From NCBI GenBank assembly GCA_031772625.1, contig CM062812.1:728350300-728414299 (forward strand): 64,000 nucleotides of DNA. Direction: 5' to 3'. The number at the start of each line of letters is the position of its first letter. Positions within the stretch are counted from its first letter, which is position 1. Under the pieces are notes generated by a model. That model was given only the letters and a program-made list of their open reading frames with translations, was not told the DNA's origin and did not search any database. Made by a program: the position numbers and the translations under genes. Below, one piece after another: positions 11,735 through 24,670 of the stretch. This stretch comes from Pinus tabuliformis (lineage: Eukaryota > Streptophyta > Pinopsida > Pinales > Pinaceae).

Positions 11735-13660
11735 ATAGAAATATGTAATGAAACTTTATATATATGTATATGTTTCATATAAATACTTATGCATAAACTG
11801 AAACGATCATAAAACTAACAACCATAAGGTAGTATAAATCATAGAACTATTCCTTTTTGCATGAGACAAGTTAAGAATAAATAATAAACAAAGAGAAGTT
11901 ATCCTTCTTAAAACAGAGAAGACTAGAAGTGGACAGTAATATATTTATAGTTAAATAAAAACAAAATTCGGAAAAATACCGCGATGGGGGTGGAAAACTC
12001 GAGGACTTTGGGGGTTGAGCCGACCTCCTACTAGTTTATACATGATGTTAACATGCAAATGGGTTTCATGGTAGGGAACATTGGAGTAGGACTGTGTTAA
12101 ACATACCATCCTTGCTCAAGTGCATTTACAAGAAGGAAGGTGGGAGAGGGAATTTTTACAAAGCTCGGTGGGTATGGTCATGATATTTAGACAATGAAAA
12201 TTTTGGGTGAGCAACTCAAAGCAATGCCTCCTTGAAGCAAATTGGTGGGGGGATAAGGAAACTTGACATCCTTTGGACTTTGATATCTGGGTGTAACACA
12301 ACATGTATGTACCTCTACTTATGTATATATTCTTATTCTTAGTGTGGTGCCCTCCTCACCAAGTGAGCCTTGAAAGCCCAACCAATCGATGGCTTTTCTG
12401 AAAAGAATTGCATAAATTATATTATGTGTTAGGCTTTATTCCAATATCCAGTCCCAGTGGAATTGGTAAATTTAAGGGGAGGTTTAGGAAGGGATTGGTT
12501 AAGCTCCTACCTAAATTACTTATCACGGGATTTATCCTGTGGATCCTATTCGATTCTTGGCTTACATTCATAGTGGTGTGTGGTAGATGGTGGGTCTCCA
12601 TTGGTGACTAAGTTTGTTGGGACTCATGTATTTTGTGGGGTAAACTAGTTCTAGGTACCCAAACTATGTGTGAGAGAGGTGGGGCAGTGTAACGAACTAG
12701 ACTCATAGGTAATTGCTCATTATTGTTATGGGAAAGCATTAAATTGATAGACTTGGCAGGAAATTAGGAGTTGTTAGAGAAAACAGGAGGAGCAGCAATA
12801 TTAAAAGAATTGAGTGGGTGTCATGGATGAGTGGTTGCATAGCACCACACAAAAGTACCACACTGGAAGGGGTGGTAGCATAATCAAAACGCAAACCCAA
12901 CCTCATCGTCGATACCAGAGAAGGGCGGAGGTGGGGTGAAGCACAATTTCTAACGAAAAATTATTGAAGCCGCAACATGGAAGTCGACCAACACCACAGA
13001 GGAGAGGTAATTATTTGCGTGTAAACTCAAGCCCCCTAAGGATGTTAGTGAAATTATAGCTGGAAGGCATGTTGAAAGTCCGATGAGAGGAACATGAGGT
13101 GATCATGAAAACCTTGGTGCAAATTCAATATTTCAAGTGTCAACTTTGGGAAAGAGTGGTGGTGGTGTGGCATGGGCACATGCACATTATGGAGAAGTTG
13201 GAGCATATGGAAGCCTGACTAGCTCACTTATAGCAACACACTATTCTTTTCCCCACTTCATACTTTGAAATAGTGGCAATGGTCAACTACCCTAGTTGGG
13301 GTGAGACCAATAGACTCTCAAGTAATGTCCCTGTACATTTTTATTTCAGCAATTAATAGAAAGTTCTAACTTACAAAAGAAAAATGACTTTTCAAATTAC
13401 TTTAGAAATGTATAGAGTTGAAGGCTCTTGGTTTGTACAAATAATATTGTGAGGATTGTAAATAACCCTTAGAGAGCTAAATGAGTAAAAAAATAAAAAA
13501 TTCTTATTAGGGTAGAGGCTTGAATCCTTCAAATTACTTCAAATTCACGAAGAAAATTTAACTTGAAAATACATAATAAAAATCCTAAATAGTAATTATT
13601 TCAGAGTAAAACAATCTGAAAATTGGATTTTGAGCACAACAATCACACCCAAGTAGAAGG
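11160..13660. other. No recognisable gene
   Basis: AT-rich to about 11940, with a (TG)n run at 11703-11732. 12000-13300 is more GC-rich, with short frames on both strands (for example 12408-12611 plus), none with a recognisable domain. This could be a decayed retroelement gag or leader, but nothing specific supports that. Confidence 0.3.
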
Positions 13661-13667
13661 AGAAGCC

Positions 13668-13829
13668 AGGGGTTTGGAACCTATTAGCACTCGGTAAATT
13701 TTCCTAACCTGAGAAGGGAAATTCCAAAGGTAACAACAAACAAATTTTAAGCTACAATCTAACCCTTCTACCCTTAGAATTTCCCTCAACCTAGGGAAAT
13801 TTACGGAGTGCTAACGGAACCTTTGACCT
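13668..13829. repeat. Long imperfect inverted repeat (hairpin or MITE)
   Basis: The arm at 13668-13732 and the arm at 13769-13829 are near reverse complements over about 60 bp, with a ~36-bp loop. Matching blocks include TTAGCACTC(G/C)GTAAATTT and GGGAAATTC. No flanking target duplication is evident. It could be a small foldback/MITE or a hairpin RNA source. Confidence 0.7.
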
Positions 13830-15525
13830 GAAGAACCTTGCCACATAAAATAACAACGTTCACGCATTCTCAAATTCCAGGGTTGTTAAAGAAACTATGA
13901 AAAGAAAATTAGTTACAGAGCCTCGAAGAACAAACGAAGTGAATGAATTACCAATGGAAATGACGGACGAATAGGTAGTCAATGGTAAATGTAGTGACCC
14001 TAAGCATCCGTAAACCACTGATCTACTACAAGCTTATCTCTGTCATTCGTGCCAGGGCTGGCACATATCTCCAAACTCCCATATCGGAGAACCTCGTGGA
14101 GTAAGGATAAGTTGCCTTGTGTATCATGTTTCTCGAAGAACTTACATTGATGTCCATATCCATAGTTTCGAAGGTTAACATGTTCAAAACCAAGCATGAA
14201 TAAACACCGGTATTTAATAGTGTCAAAACATATGAGTTGTCATTTCATTAGTTCAAAGAACCTTATCAAAGACTACAATCTGAGTGTTCACACATATGAC
14301 AAGGGATGCTGAAAAAGGTATGTTATCATAGTAGAGTGAACTTAGAGTGCATAAGTATGGTTATGTATATGTGACAATCGAATAAAGAGGTTAGTATCGT
14401 AAGAATTAAAGTGGTTCAACCAAAAACATAATGGTCGTAAAGAAAAAACGTTTTTATTATCAAAACAACAAATTATGTAATTGTGTTAATAAACTATATT
14501 GGTAAACCTAATTATTTATCTATTTATCTATCTATCTATTTATTTATAAGTTTGTATTTTATTTAAAAAATCAAATTTAAAAATAAGATTAAAACGTATA
14601 CAAGATAGAATAAAATTATGTTGAGATTCAAATTAGAGTAGTGGGTCTATTCATAGGAAATCTCTCTCTAAATTGAGAAGATTTACTATATTAATAAGAT
14701 GGTGAAAAATATTTGTTTGTTTGGTATATTTTTTTTAATACATTGTGTATGAGGTATATTACAATTTGAAAAGGTCTATATGTGAATATGATCATTTAAC
14801 AATATTTTATAGAATAATAATAAGTCTCTATTATTTATTTGTTTTTTTTTCCAAAAACTAATTTATTTATTTATTGTATAAAATTTAATTACATTATTAA
14901 TTACACATGTATATTAAAATATTAATTTTATCAACTATATTTTAGTTTAAAATTTTGAAATATTTATATTTTTTTATTATTAATATGTGGATGAACTCTA
15001 TTTTAATTTATAATTTGAAATATTTATAATTTTTAACATTAATATATTTTTAAATACATGTCAATATATCTTAACCTACCATATTAAAATATTTTATTTA
15101 TGAATTACATTAAATTTATTATTGTTATTTAAATGTTACATATTAATTTGATATTAAAAATTAAATGAAGCATACCCATTTTTCTTATTTTTCTTATTAG
15201 AAAAATTAACTTCTTTACTTTTAATTATTTGTTTTCTTTAAACATTAAAATATTTTATTATGATCAATATTAAAATAATTCTCTTCCCTTTGTCTTAGAT
15301 ATTATAAATATGAAATTAATATTAAAATTAATTAATTAATATAAATATTCAAATAATTAATTTAAATTTTGTATTGAAGTATTTAACCAAAAAAATCTAT
15401 AAAAATTTCACTTTTCACACTTCACAATAAAAAAATTACTTCTAATTATTTAACTATATCTAAAATTAATACAAAAATATTTATTTTATTATTGTTGAAA
15501 AAAAAAATTCAGCGAGACTTACATC
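13830..15525. other. No recognisable gene, very AT-rich
   Basis: Short minus-strand frames at 14000-14226 overlap each other and show no domain. From about 14400 the sequence is strongly AT-rich with TATT-type simple repeats (about 14515-14550). Confidence 0.35.
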
Positions 15526-15773
15526 ACAAGGTTACCACTATAACATTCTAATTATATTAAGCCACCCAAGCAAATAAATCTTAAAATTGAATCAAGCAAA
15601 GTATCTTATTCCCCATGGAAAAATGTTAAGCACGGAAAAACACCATTTTACAAGGTTACCACTGTAACATTCTAGTTGTATTAACCCCACCAAATCAAAT
15701 AAATCTTAAAATTGAATCAAGAAAATTATTGTATTCCACCAAAAAAATGTTGAGCACGGAAAAACACCGTTTT
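15526..15773. repeat. 124-bp tandem duplication
   Basis: ACAAGGTTACCACT occurs at 15526 and 15650. The intervening sequence is clearly similar in both units, including AATAAATCTTAAAATTGAAT and GCACGGAAAAACACC. Confidence 0.8.
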
Positions 15774-16742
15774 ATGTGGCCATGTGAATAAATCGCCTGT
15801 TAATTCTCACTAAAGGGCTTAGGTAGGAATTGTCCCCAAAAGTCATCGTACTTGCTACGATCCATATACTTTTAATATCGTGAAATTTTATGTTCATTTT
15901 TTTGGTGGTCACGTTGAATGAATGATGGTAACTACTACATGACATTAAGAGTAAGGGTAAGAGTAAGGTTGTAAGGTTACATTAGGTTATACAAGGAAAT
16001 TGATAAATTATTATCAATTAGTATAAATTTATTTTAATTATAGATTTAATATGAGTTGAGAGAGATTAAATTTCAAGTTTAAATTTATTTTGTGTTGTTT
16101 ATATAACATGTGTATTGAGTTATTTTATGAGAATACATTAAATTGGTTTTTTATTATTAATATGTTTTTAAGTATATATTAATATTAATTCATATTAAAA
16201 TATTTTATTGGCAATTCAAATTGGATATTTTATTCTATATAACATTAAAATATGTTATTTTAACATTTTTCTCTATATAAATATATATAAAGTTGATATC
16301 ACTTGTTCAAATATTTTTGAAAAATGTAAGGTTCAAATATCCTATTATAACACACACACACACACACATACTTCTAATTACATTACATGAAATTATATTA
16401 GGTCATATGGACAATTAATTAAATATGCATAACATATTTTTTTCTTTAGAGAGTATTTGTTTTTATTTTAAGACGGATGAACATACTTATACATTACCTT
16501 CACACTGGGATGTAGAATGAGCCTTTTGGCTCAATTATTGATATTTTTATAGATTTAATAGAATATTGAGAATAAATAATTTAATATAAATGAGATATAT
16601 AATATTTATGTCTTTAAATTGGTTATCGAGTATAATTTAAAATAGATTTTTTTGGTTAAAAGTTGGTTTTCTTACATGTAAGGGAATATGTTAATAGTTT
16701 AAGATTTAGAGATATCGATTAGGAGTGAAATCCTATCTTCTC
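15774..16742. other. AT-rich stretch, no gene
   Basis: Contains a (CA)n run at about 16350-16369. The frame at 16208-16390 ends in that microsatellite and is not a credible gene. Confidence 0.35.
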
Positions 16743-16843
16743 TTTTTTTTCCCATAGGAAAATTCGTAATTTTATTAATAATAACAAAATTACATCTTGT
16801 AGATGCTGAAGTGCATATTCAAAAGTAGGTCAAAAGAATGTTG

Positions 16844-18160
16844 TCAAAAGAAAAACCAGAAAGAAAGTAATCGGAACAAAATAATGTACATTTGGGGAGA
16901 AAAATATGCTTTTCTCCCTTTTTTCTTCTCAACCTTTTGCCACTCCCCTTGAGTCAGTGAGGACGAAAATAGTACGAGAGAAGTGTCCCCCACAGGGTGA
17001 GGATTATCCTTGTCTGAATCGGAGTGGTCTGAAGAATGATGTCTTTTGGCTCCACTGGTGTCCGTTGTGTCTGGTATCTTCTTTAGCATGGAGTCCATCA
17101 AATCGTGTGATACAAATTCCTCAGTTTTTTGCACCTTGTGTGTCTAATTGTTCGCTTTGGGAATGGGGTGTTCTTTTTTCGTAGCTTCCTCCTCAACAGG
17201 GACATCATCAGGATCTGGTGGAGGGATTGTTGCCTCCTCATCCTCTACTATTTCATATGGATCCACTGTCCATTGCTAGCCTCTTAGTTTTGGTGATTGT
17301 TTCTTATTTCTTCTGGTGTCTTTTTTGGCTTGTGGGTAGGTACTGAGAAGGTGACCTGTTTGTTGACAGCCACGACACTGGAATGCCGTATTCTCATAAT
17401 CTAGTGGTTGTTTCCACTGTGTGTTGTTATGGATCAGAATTATGCTGTCAGGTAAGCCTTGACTAAGATCTACCTCTACACAAATTCTGGCAAAGGTATG
17501 TATGCCTCTTGTGACTCTTTCCACGTCTAGCTTGAGGAATTTTCCTATCTCATTCCCCATTCCTTCAAAGACTTTGGGTAGCCAGAAGTGTAGCGGGAGG
17601 TTGTGTATCCTGACCCATACAGGCATTTTGGAAACCACCATAGTAGAGGCATCAAAACCTGGGAACCAGGGAATCATGAAGAGTCCTGCATTGCCCTAGA
17701 ACCATGGTCCCTCATGGAGGACATATTCCCTTTCCTTAACCGTGTCGAATTTGACAATAAAAAAACCTTTGGAGCATAAATGGATGTCACAATTTGTTGT
17801 CCATATGGAGTAGATCCATTTTTGTAATGCATCTGATTTGGGCCAAAAGCCATTGAATCTGCATATGACAGCCCTTGTATAAAAATCAATTTATAATTTA
17901 TTTACCTCAGGCAGAGAGATAGTCAATACTGGAGTTTGCGTTTTTTTCTCCACAATGTAGGGTTCAGGTAGATCTTGTGGTTGTGTTGGCTTCTCCCTTC
18001 CCTTTGACTACATCCTTGAAAGAACTTGTGCCCTTTGAGCTAGATCCAAAGCTTCCATCTCTCAGCGTCATGTTTAGGATGATGGTTGAGTCTGACACAA
18101 TTCCATAGCCCTGCACTATGTATTGGTCCTGTAAAATTTGTCCTACATATATCAAGCTTT
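16844..18160 (-). pseudogene. LINE ORF1 (gag-like: DUF4283 plus CCHC zinc knuckle)
   Basis: The minus strand reads mostly in one frame from about 17960 to 16870. The DUF4283 region (about 17890-17560) contains RAVICRFNGFWP, FFIVKFDTVKERE, VLHEGPWF and MPVWVRIHNLPLHFW, then CVEVDLSQGLPD. A zinc knuckle follows as CRGCQQTGHLLSTY, whose last Cys is replaced by Tyr. The acidic tail ends with GEWQKVEKKKGRKA. In-frame stops lie near 17915, 17694, 17276 and 17146, and there is a one-base shift near 17990. In plant L1 elements this protein binds the element RNA and escorts it to the nucleus. As it stands it cannot be made. Confidence 0.75.
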
Positions 18161-18469
18161 CCGTGTTTGCTGATATGCCTGTATGTGCTTGTATTTCATA
18201 CTTTATATCTTTTATCAGCCTCCCCTTCTAGGTTCGCTTGCAAATCATTCTTCCTTACAGCGTTCTGATAAAGATTTTTATCAGATCCTAACCGGAGTCC
18301 TTGTTGGACATTGTTGTTCTTGGCCAGGGTCCATCTGCTATTTGGGGCACTGAAGCTGTAGGATCTATGCATTCCAGATCATGATACTCTTCTTGTAGCT
18401 GCAGTGATGAAACCACATTGCCCTGTTGCTTGGGTCTGTGTGTGTTCCTTATCCCCTTCTTGCCTACAA

Positions 18470-19340
18470 CCTATTGGGATGGTAATAGGGATTCCTCAAT
18501 GCTGATAGATGAAACCCTTCTTGGATATATGTTCGAATATATGTAGCTCTTTCGTGCTAGCCTGTATATGAGTAGATCGATATCTTTGACAGTATCGAGC
18601 TTGTTCAAAAGGGTAGTAAGCAAAGTTGTTCTGGGTACGCAGGAAAATTTCATCGTCTCTTCCCCTTTGTTGAGGGTTCCAAGTACAACAATTTCATGTT
18701 CATTCGGAGCCCTACTGAAGGTGAAACCCCGGATGTATGCTCATAGTTGTCCTCATTCGGGCTCTAGTTAAGAGACGACAGATTTCTTAAAAACGATTTT
18801 CCATCGTCCAGATCTCCCAGCATGCAGTTGATTCCTTTCTGCGATCGGCCTTTCGATCCATCAGGCCTGATGGGGAACACCTGGCCGACAAGCACTGTAA
18901 CCTCCTCATCGCCGACTCCTTTCGGCCCCCTAGGTCTCGTCTTTGTCGTTACCGTCTCAACAATGGGACCGGGGTTCAATGCATGAGGAGTATAAGCACC
19001 TGCATGTACGCTGCCAAGGGGATTCACAATACTCCTAACCGGGAGCAGGAAATAGGACTTCTTGTCCCCGATCTGCAACAAATCATGCAAATCGAGCTTA
19101 TAATGATGGTGTTCTAGAAGATACAGTACCCCTTTCATAGAACCACCGATTTCCCCCATAATTTCCAGAGCGTGTTTCTTTTTGTCAAAATCATAGTTAA
19201 CCTTAAATGTGCGTTAGCGAGAAATGTTCCTGCTTGCACCGAGTTCATACAAATTGATGTCCTCTATCAATTTCTTGCTATCCCTGCTACGGGTTTTTGA
19301 GTAGCTTTGCATGATCGAGGCCATTCTCCGATTCGATCCT
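18470..19340 (-). pseudogene. Upstream part of the LINE ORF1, unrecognised domain
   Basis: Coding-like minus-strand sequence starts with an ATG at about 19324 (MASIMQSYSKTRSRDSKK). It has a stop near 19218, an open 131-codon stretch at 18764-19159 (EIGGSMKGVLYLLEHHHYKL, GAYTPHALNPGP, VGQVFPIRPDGS), a stop at 18764 and a shift near 18660. It lies immediately upstream of the DUF4283 part on the same strand and shares its base composition, so I take it as the N-terminal region of an unusually long ORF1. I do not recognise the domain. Confidence 0.4.
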
Positions 19341-20075
19341 ATAAACTTTCTTACTTTTTCATATATAGAGATAATTTTATTTATGCTTGTAACTCCTATC
19401 CTATGAGGGGTTTATTTTAAATGATAGAGTTTTCATTAATTAAAAATCATAAGTAAGCTAATATTTATAAATAGTAAATAGACCATATTGTTCCTATTGG
19501 ACATTAGTCATCATCATCATTTATAAATAGTAGTCAATGGAAATTATCCTTTTGATAAGTAAATATCTATTCTTCAATCTAAGAGACACTAGTATAGTAT
19601 AGATCTATATCAACGAAGGATCTATGAAATGTCTAGATTGAACAAATCTATTAAAGTACAAAAAAAAATTAAGAAAGGTTTACACCTTAGACTTGATTCC
19701 TATCAATCCTCCCTAGATCCATGCTTTATATATATATATATAGATTGCTTTGAAAAGTAACTTGAGCTCTTAAATTATCTAAATTGCACACTTAAAAGCG
19801 TCAAAATATAGAATAGTGAAACTACTTCAAATATGTTAATATAAAAAGTTATTTTTGATATATAATTTTTAACATAAAATTATGTTACTTTTCTTTTTAT
19901 TTTTAGTATAAAACTATGTTCACATGAACATCGAAGTATCTTATTTATGGTTAAAGTGGAATACTTGTACTCTATCCCCTCACTAAAATAACATAATAAA
20001 ACTAGGATTGTTAATATTTTATAATATTTTTAATTAAAAATAAAATAACACTTCTGTAAAATACATTTCTTATAG

Positions 20076-20127
<52 letters not shown>

Positions 20128-20538
20128 CCTTATTTAAAATTATAAATATTACAAATATGACATCTAAATCTAATTCAAAATGATTATACATATTTAAATC
20201 CATAACATTATAATTAACTTTATTCTTTTTTAAATTGAAAAAATATTCTTTAAAATTATATATATATATAGTAATTGAACCATATTTTAAAATATTATAA
20301 AATTATATGAATCTTAATTATCCATTAAATCACATTAGTCTCACAGTCCCTGTACCAAGAAATATAATCTTTATTTCTGACTTTGCTCATTCCCAACTTC
20401 GAGGTGGTAGTTTGGGATTTTTCCTCGGGAAAAATAAATATACCATTATTGAGTATGCATCACTCCTCCTCTCCTTATCCAAAGAAATACGAGTTAATAT
20501 TAAACCCATCAACGTTGATGCACAATATCTAACTTGCC
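19341..20538. other. AT-rich stretch with an (AT)n tract
   Basis: An uninterrupted AT/TA tract runs at about 20077-20126. A 79-codon plus frame at 20307-20546 shows no domain. No gene is supported. Confidence 0.4.
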
Positions 20539-20665
20539 TTATATAAAGGAAGGGTATCAATTAAGGTAAGAAGCTTTCTTATATAAAGGAAGGGTATTAA
20601 TTAAGCTAAGAACCTTTCTGTTATATAAAGGAAGGGTGTTAATTAAGCTAAGGACCTTTCTGTTT
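20539..20665. repeat. ~41-bp tandem repeat, three units
   Basis: TTATATAAAGGAAGGGT starts at 20539, 20579 and 20621, each followed by ATTAAGCTAAG-like sequence and CTTTCT. Confidence 0.85.
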
Positions 20666-21120
20666 TAAGGTGCTTATCACATGTTTCGAGATGTTATTGA
20701 CAAATTTAATATAATTTAAATTTTGAAAATATGAATTGTATGAACTTTTGAAATAATTTATATTACTAAAACAAAAAATCTACGAATATTGATTGGCTAC
20801 ATCGACCATATAATTTGCATTGAATGCCTTTCTCCATATAAAAGTTTGCAATTAAAATATAATATAATATAATAAATATAATATATTTATCATATTGATC
20901 AATATAACTAATCATAGATGCTTCAACTACACGATTTTCTCTATATTAAAGTTGACAATTCGAATACAATATATGATATTTCCCAATATAATTAACCATA
21001 GTTCTTGGAACTATATATATATAATTCTTTGGATATTTTTTACATTTTAATTTCTTAGTCTTATGCATTATCGATAACCTAAGATCTGGATATCGTGTCA
21101 ATATCTCTAAATTCAATATT

Positions 21121-21260
21121 TTTGGTCGTGCCCTACAATGGAGTCTAAATAAAGATACCAGGGATGTACCATATTATGATAAATTATGATTTTGGTCGTG
21201 CGTTGCAATGGAATCTAAATAAGGATACTTGGGATTTACTTTATTATGATAAATTAGGAT
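21121..21260. repeat. 70-bp tandem duplication
   Basis: TTTGGTCGTGC occurs at 21121 and 21191. Both units continue with AATGGA(G/A)TCTAAATAA and end in TATTATGATAAATTA. Confidence 0.85.
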
Positions 21261-21428
21261 AGGGAAGGAAATGATAGGTAACTATATAGGACCTCTAACT
21301 CTGGACATGCAATTGACAATGAAATGTTTTACATCCCATGTGCAAAAAAAACCTATCAATTAACATACATTTTTTATTGGTGGGTTTCAGATTTCTGGAC
21401 ATGACTTGTACCTTTCAAGATGTAACTC

Positions 21429-23827
21429 CATGGAGGTGTTATCTCACAGAGAGTAATATAATTTATCATCCTATCACGGTTAAAATATTACTAAATCTCA
21501 ATTTTAAGTATTTTTTTATGACATCATTGGGGTATTAGTTAACCTGTAGTCTGGATAGTCGCACTCGATTGATATTGACCTAACATGCCTTGGGTAAATA
21601 AATAACGCTGTTCAAAATAAAATCCCACATGCATTTGTGTCCAGGAACTCGGGAAAAACTTCACCTAATGCGCGTCAGCGCTGGATATTACAAATTAGTC
21701 CAATGGGTTTGTTAGCCACATCATTAATAAAAAATTATTATATTTTAATTGAGGTATTGGCTTGGTAGTGTGTACCATTGTTTTTCGTCAAAACTATTAT
21801 GGACGTTGTTAATTAAAAAAATATTTTATTTTCTAGTCAAAACTATTATGGACGTTGTTAATTAAAAAAATATTTTATTTTAATTAATTTAGAAAAGGAG
21901 ATTAATTTTAAAGTTAAAGAAATTCAAGATTAAAAAAATGGCCGTATTTGAAGTATTCAAAATGATTAGAAACTAAAAGTATCTTCTCTTTTTATGTACA
22001 ATAATATTCAATTTTAATAAATTTCGTAATATTTATTATAATATTATTTTTTGAATGTTGTTTTTAATAATGTATATTAATTTTTTTATATTATTTATTA
22101 ATAATTTTATTTTGTTCATTAATATTATTTTTTAATATTGTTTATAGGACATACAGTACATGATCATAGGTTAGTTTTTTAAGGGTTTTTGTGATGAAAA
22201 AGTTGGGAGTTTGAAATTTTGTTGGAAAAAGTTTAGTCATGCTAACGGTTAGTGTGGTTTAGGTTTGATTAAATCCTTGGTTGATTTTGATGGTTTAGAT
22301 GCCTCTAGGTCATGACTACTCAATCAATTGATTTTGATGGCTTAGATGCCCCTGGGTCATAGCTCCTCAATCCATTGATTTTGATAGCTTAGAAGTCCCT
22401 CGGATAGGGCTACTCAATACACATGTTTAGAGTTTTAGTGATATCTCGGATTAACTAGCAAAAGTTTTTTATTATTTTTTTAACTCTTTTTTAATGTATA
22501 CTTGTTTGGGGTGCATTATTTATTAATAATAATTATAATCTTTTTAGAATAAGAACTATTTATATTAGAATAAAAAATATGAGCATGCATTAGGGATTTT
22601 CCCTTATGTTTTGCCGCTTGGGAAACAAAACCAATAGCATAAATTAAAAAATTTGAAATGTTTCATAGAGTTCATAATATGAGAGCATGATACTATAAAA
22701 TTTGTATAGTGTTATGTAGAAAATATAAAGTAGACTAGAAATTATAGCAAAAATGTTGAAACTTAAACTTCTGGTACGAGACTGTGGTTTGCATCCATTC
22801 ATTGAGCAAGGGATCCCTTTCAGCTTGATGGCCAAGGCTCTCCATCAGTTTGATGTAGACGGATGCATCTCTCTCATCCTTTTGGTTAGGAGTGTGATTT
22901 TCTTGTTAATTTGGTGCATTTTACCATGATTTCTTCCATGCATATGATGATTTCCTATTGAGTACTCGCCATGTCTATGAGAACACTTCCCATTAGAGTT
23001 TTTATATGACAATATAAGATTATTTTTTCATGTAGGAGGAGGCACTAGCTTTGGTAGAGTTCCTAATGTCTGGGATACAATCTCTAGTGTCCTAGTCCAT
23101 ATGTGTGCTAAGAATGTTAATCTAAGATTGTCTTACTTTTTCTTTCACATAAGATATTTCTCTTTAGAGAGACACAAAGATCATATCCCTTTAACTTTCT
23201 AGATATTCTCTAATCTATAGCTCTGCATAAGCTCCTCAAATAGAGGGAGGGATGATGTCCAGTGAACAAGGAAGATGAGACTGTTTCCTCCTACCTCCGC
23301 GAGATGACCCAGCTTAATGTAGTTTTTCCATAGAGGGGGAGGGGTAGATCTTAAGATAGGAAAAAGAGAGAAAGAAACATAGGAGGAGATAAAATAGGAG
23401 GGGGCGAAGAGTGAGAGAAAGGAAGAGACTTGAGAGCCTAAGATTAAGAAAGAAATTGACAAGAAAATGCTTGGATAAAGATGGACAACCAGAATAACAA
23501 ACAAGGAGGTTAGGTTTAAAACTAAAGGGGGAGGATAATTAGGAAAACATAGGGGAAAGGGGATGAGACTATAATGAGATAACATCACCCAAAATTTGAA
23601 AGCCCAGTGAGGGGAAAGAAACCCAAATACAAATGAAAGAGAACTAGAAATGAGAGAATTCAAAATTGGGGTGATATTACAAAGGGGTTGAATTGAGGCA
23701 CCAAACTTGTAATTTTTGAATGCATTGTTGGAGGTTTCTCATGAGAGAGATAGAGGGCTGAAGAAATCATAATTCACTATCAATATTAGAGCCCCTGGCC
23801 ACATTTTCTTCATTTTAATTCTATTAA
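21429..23827. repeat. Dispersed repeat, copy B (~2.4 kb)
   Basis: Matches copy A (161-3110) from CATGGAG to ATTCTATTAA. It has one copy of the ~240-bp unit where A has three, and its own 49-bp tandem duplication at 21788-21884. On the minus strand the decayed coding-like stretch is better preserved here (about 23000 to 22745): GSVLIDMASTQ, MHQINKKITLLTKRMRD and KLMESLGHQAERDPLLNEWM. This suggests an old gag-like frame. The 154-codon minus frame at 23199-23663 is L/S/F-rich and corresponds to a shorter frame at 2525-2770 in copy A; I do not treat it as a gene. Confidence 0.75.
21788..21884. repeat. 49-bp tandem duplication
   Basis: GTCAAAACTATTATGGACG begins at 21787 and again at 21836. The units are nearly identical, so the event is recent relative to the repeat around it. 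Copy A lacks it. Confidence 0.85.
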
Positions 23828-24349
23828 ATGAAGAAACCTTGTTATTTTTTCCTCACGCCATGGCTGGATGCTTATAAGTAGGTAGATGCATTATCTTCTC
23901 ACAAGGAAATTTCCTTCTCGCCACCTCTTAGAATTATTAATCTTATGCACTCTATTAAGTTCCATAATGATCAACCTTCTTTGCTCACTATGTGAAACCT
24001 TATGCAGTTATACCTTCCCTCAAGCTCTACATGAAAAAATTCTACATCATAGCAACAACCATAAAATTTCCATATGCTCATCCCTTTACTCGGTGGTGAT
24101 GTAACCATGTAGGATTCCAGGTGGAAGGCAGTGTTCCCTCCTTTTTTCTCTTGCACGTTTTCATCTCGAGGCTGAGCTGGATAGACCATCATCACACTCC
24201 CTAGGTGGGTCAGAGTCATGTTCAACTATTATATTATAAGTCTCCTTAAGTTGTTCGAAAGTGAGTTGCTTCTAGTTTCAATCCAGAACTTCCTCTTTGT
24301 AGTTCAAGATTGCATTTTCTAACTTTTATGCAATTTTTTTGCGACTCTT
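23828..24349. other. Spacer between repeat copy B and the LINE
   Basis: A minus-strand frame (23971-24225) and a plus frame (23886-24104) overlap and show no domain. Part of 24100-24349 could be the LINE 3' untranslated region. No poly(A) run marks an end. Confidence 0.3.
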
Positions 24350-24358
24350 TAGGATATA

Positions 24359-24670
24359 TTAGGGAATGAGTTCATTGATTATTGTTAATTGCTCGACTAT
24401 CTTTCCTAATTTGCCTAGTAGTATCCAATTGTTTGTGGCTTTGTTAAGACTAGAGGAATTGTGGGATTTGTTGATCATGGCGATGATTGTCTTGGAATCC
24501 CCCTCTATTATAAGTTTATTCATATTTAAGAGGTTGGATATTCTTATTCCTTGGTCAATAATGTATATTTTGGTTGCATTATTGGTATCATTAACTAGGG
24601 CTTTAGCATATACATGAAGAATCTGTCCTTGTTCATTTTGAAATGCCCCTCCATAATTGGATAGCCTCAT
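24359..24670 (-). pseudogene. LINE RNase H-like domain
   Basis: This 103-codon open stretch reads NYGGAFQNEQGQILHVYAKA, then NDTNNATK (in place of the usual TNNxAE), and IIEGDSKTIIAMIN, the plant RVT_3-type RNase H pattern. The first Asp and the central Glu are not in place, but the Asp of EGDS is. It ends without the usual His/Asp finish. Confidence 0.65.

Larger units (their letters stand above)
16743..19340 (-). mobile_element. LINE-like element with ORF1 only
   Basis: The minus strand carries a decayed L1-type ORF1 (about 19340 to 16870). It is followed directly by a short 3' region with AATAAA-like sequence (about 16758) and an A-run (minus strand of 16743-16750). No endonuclease or reverse transcriptase lies between the ORF1 end and the A-run, nor further downstream. 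The block is clearly more GC-rich than its flanks. It may be an internally deleted LINE or a true ORF1-only derivative. No target duplication was identified. Confidence 0.55.

Noticed and set aside
23199..23663. 154-codon minus-strand frame
   Set aside because: Low-complexity L/S/F-rich translation of purine-rich DNA; the matching part of copy A (2525-2770) is shorter and broken.
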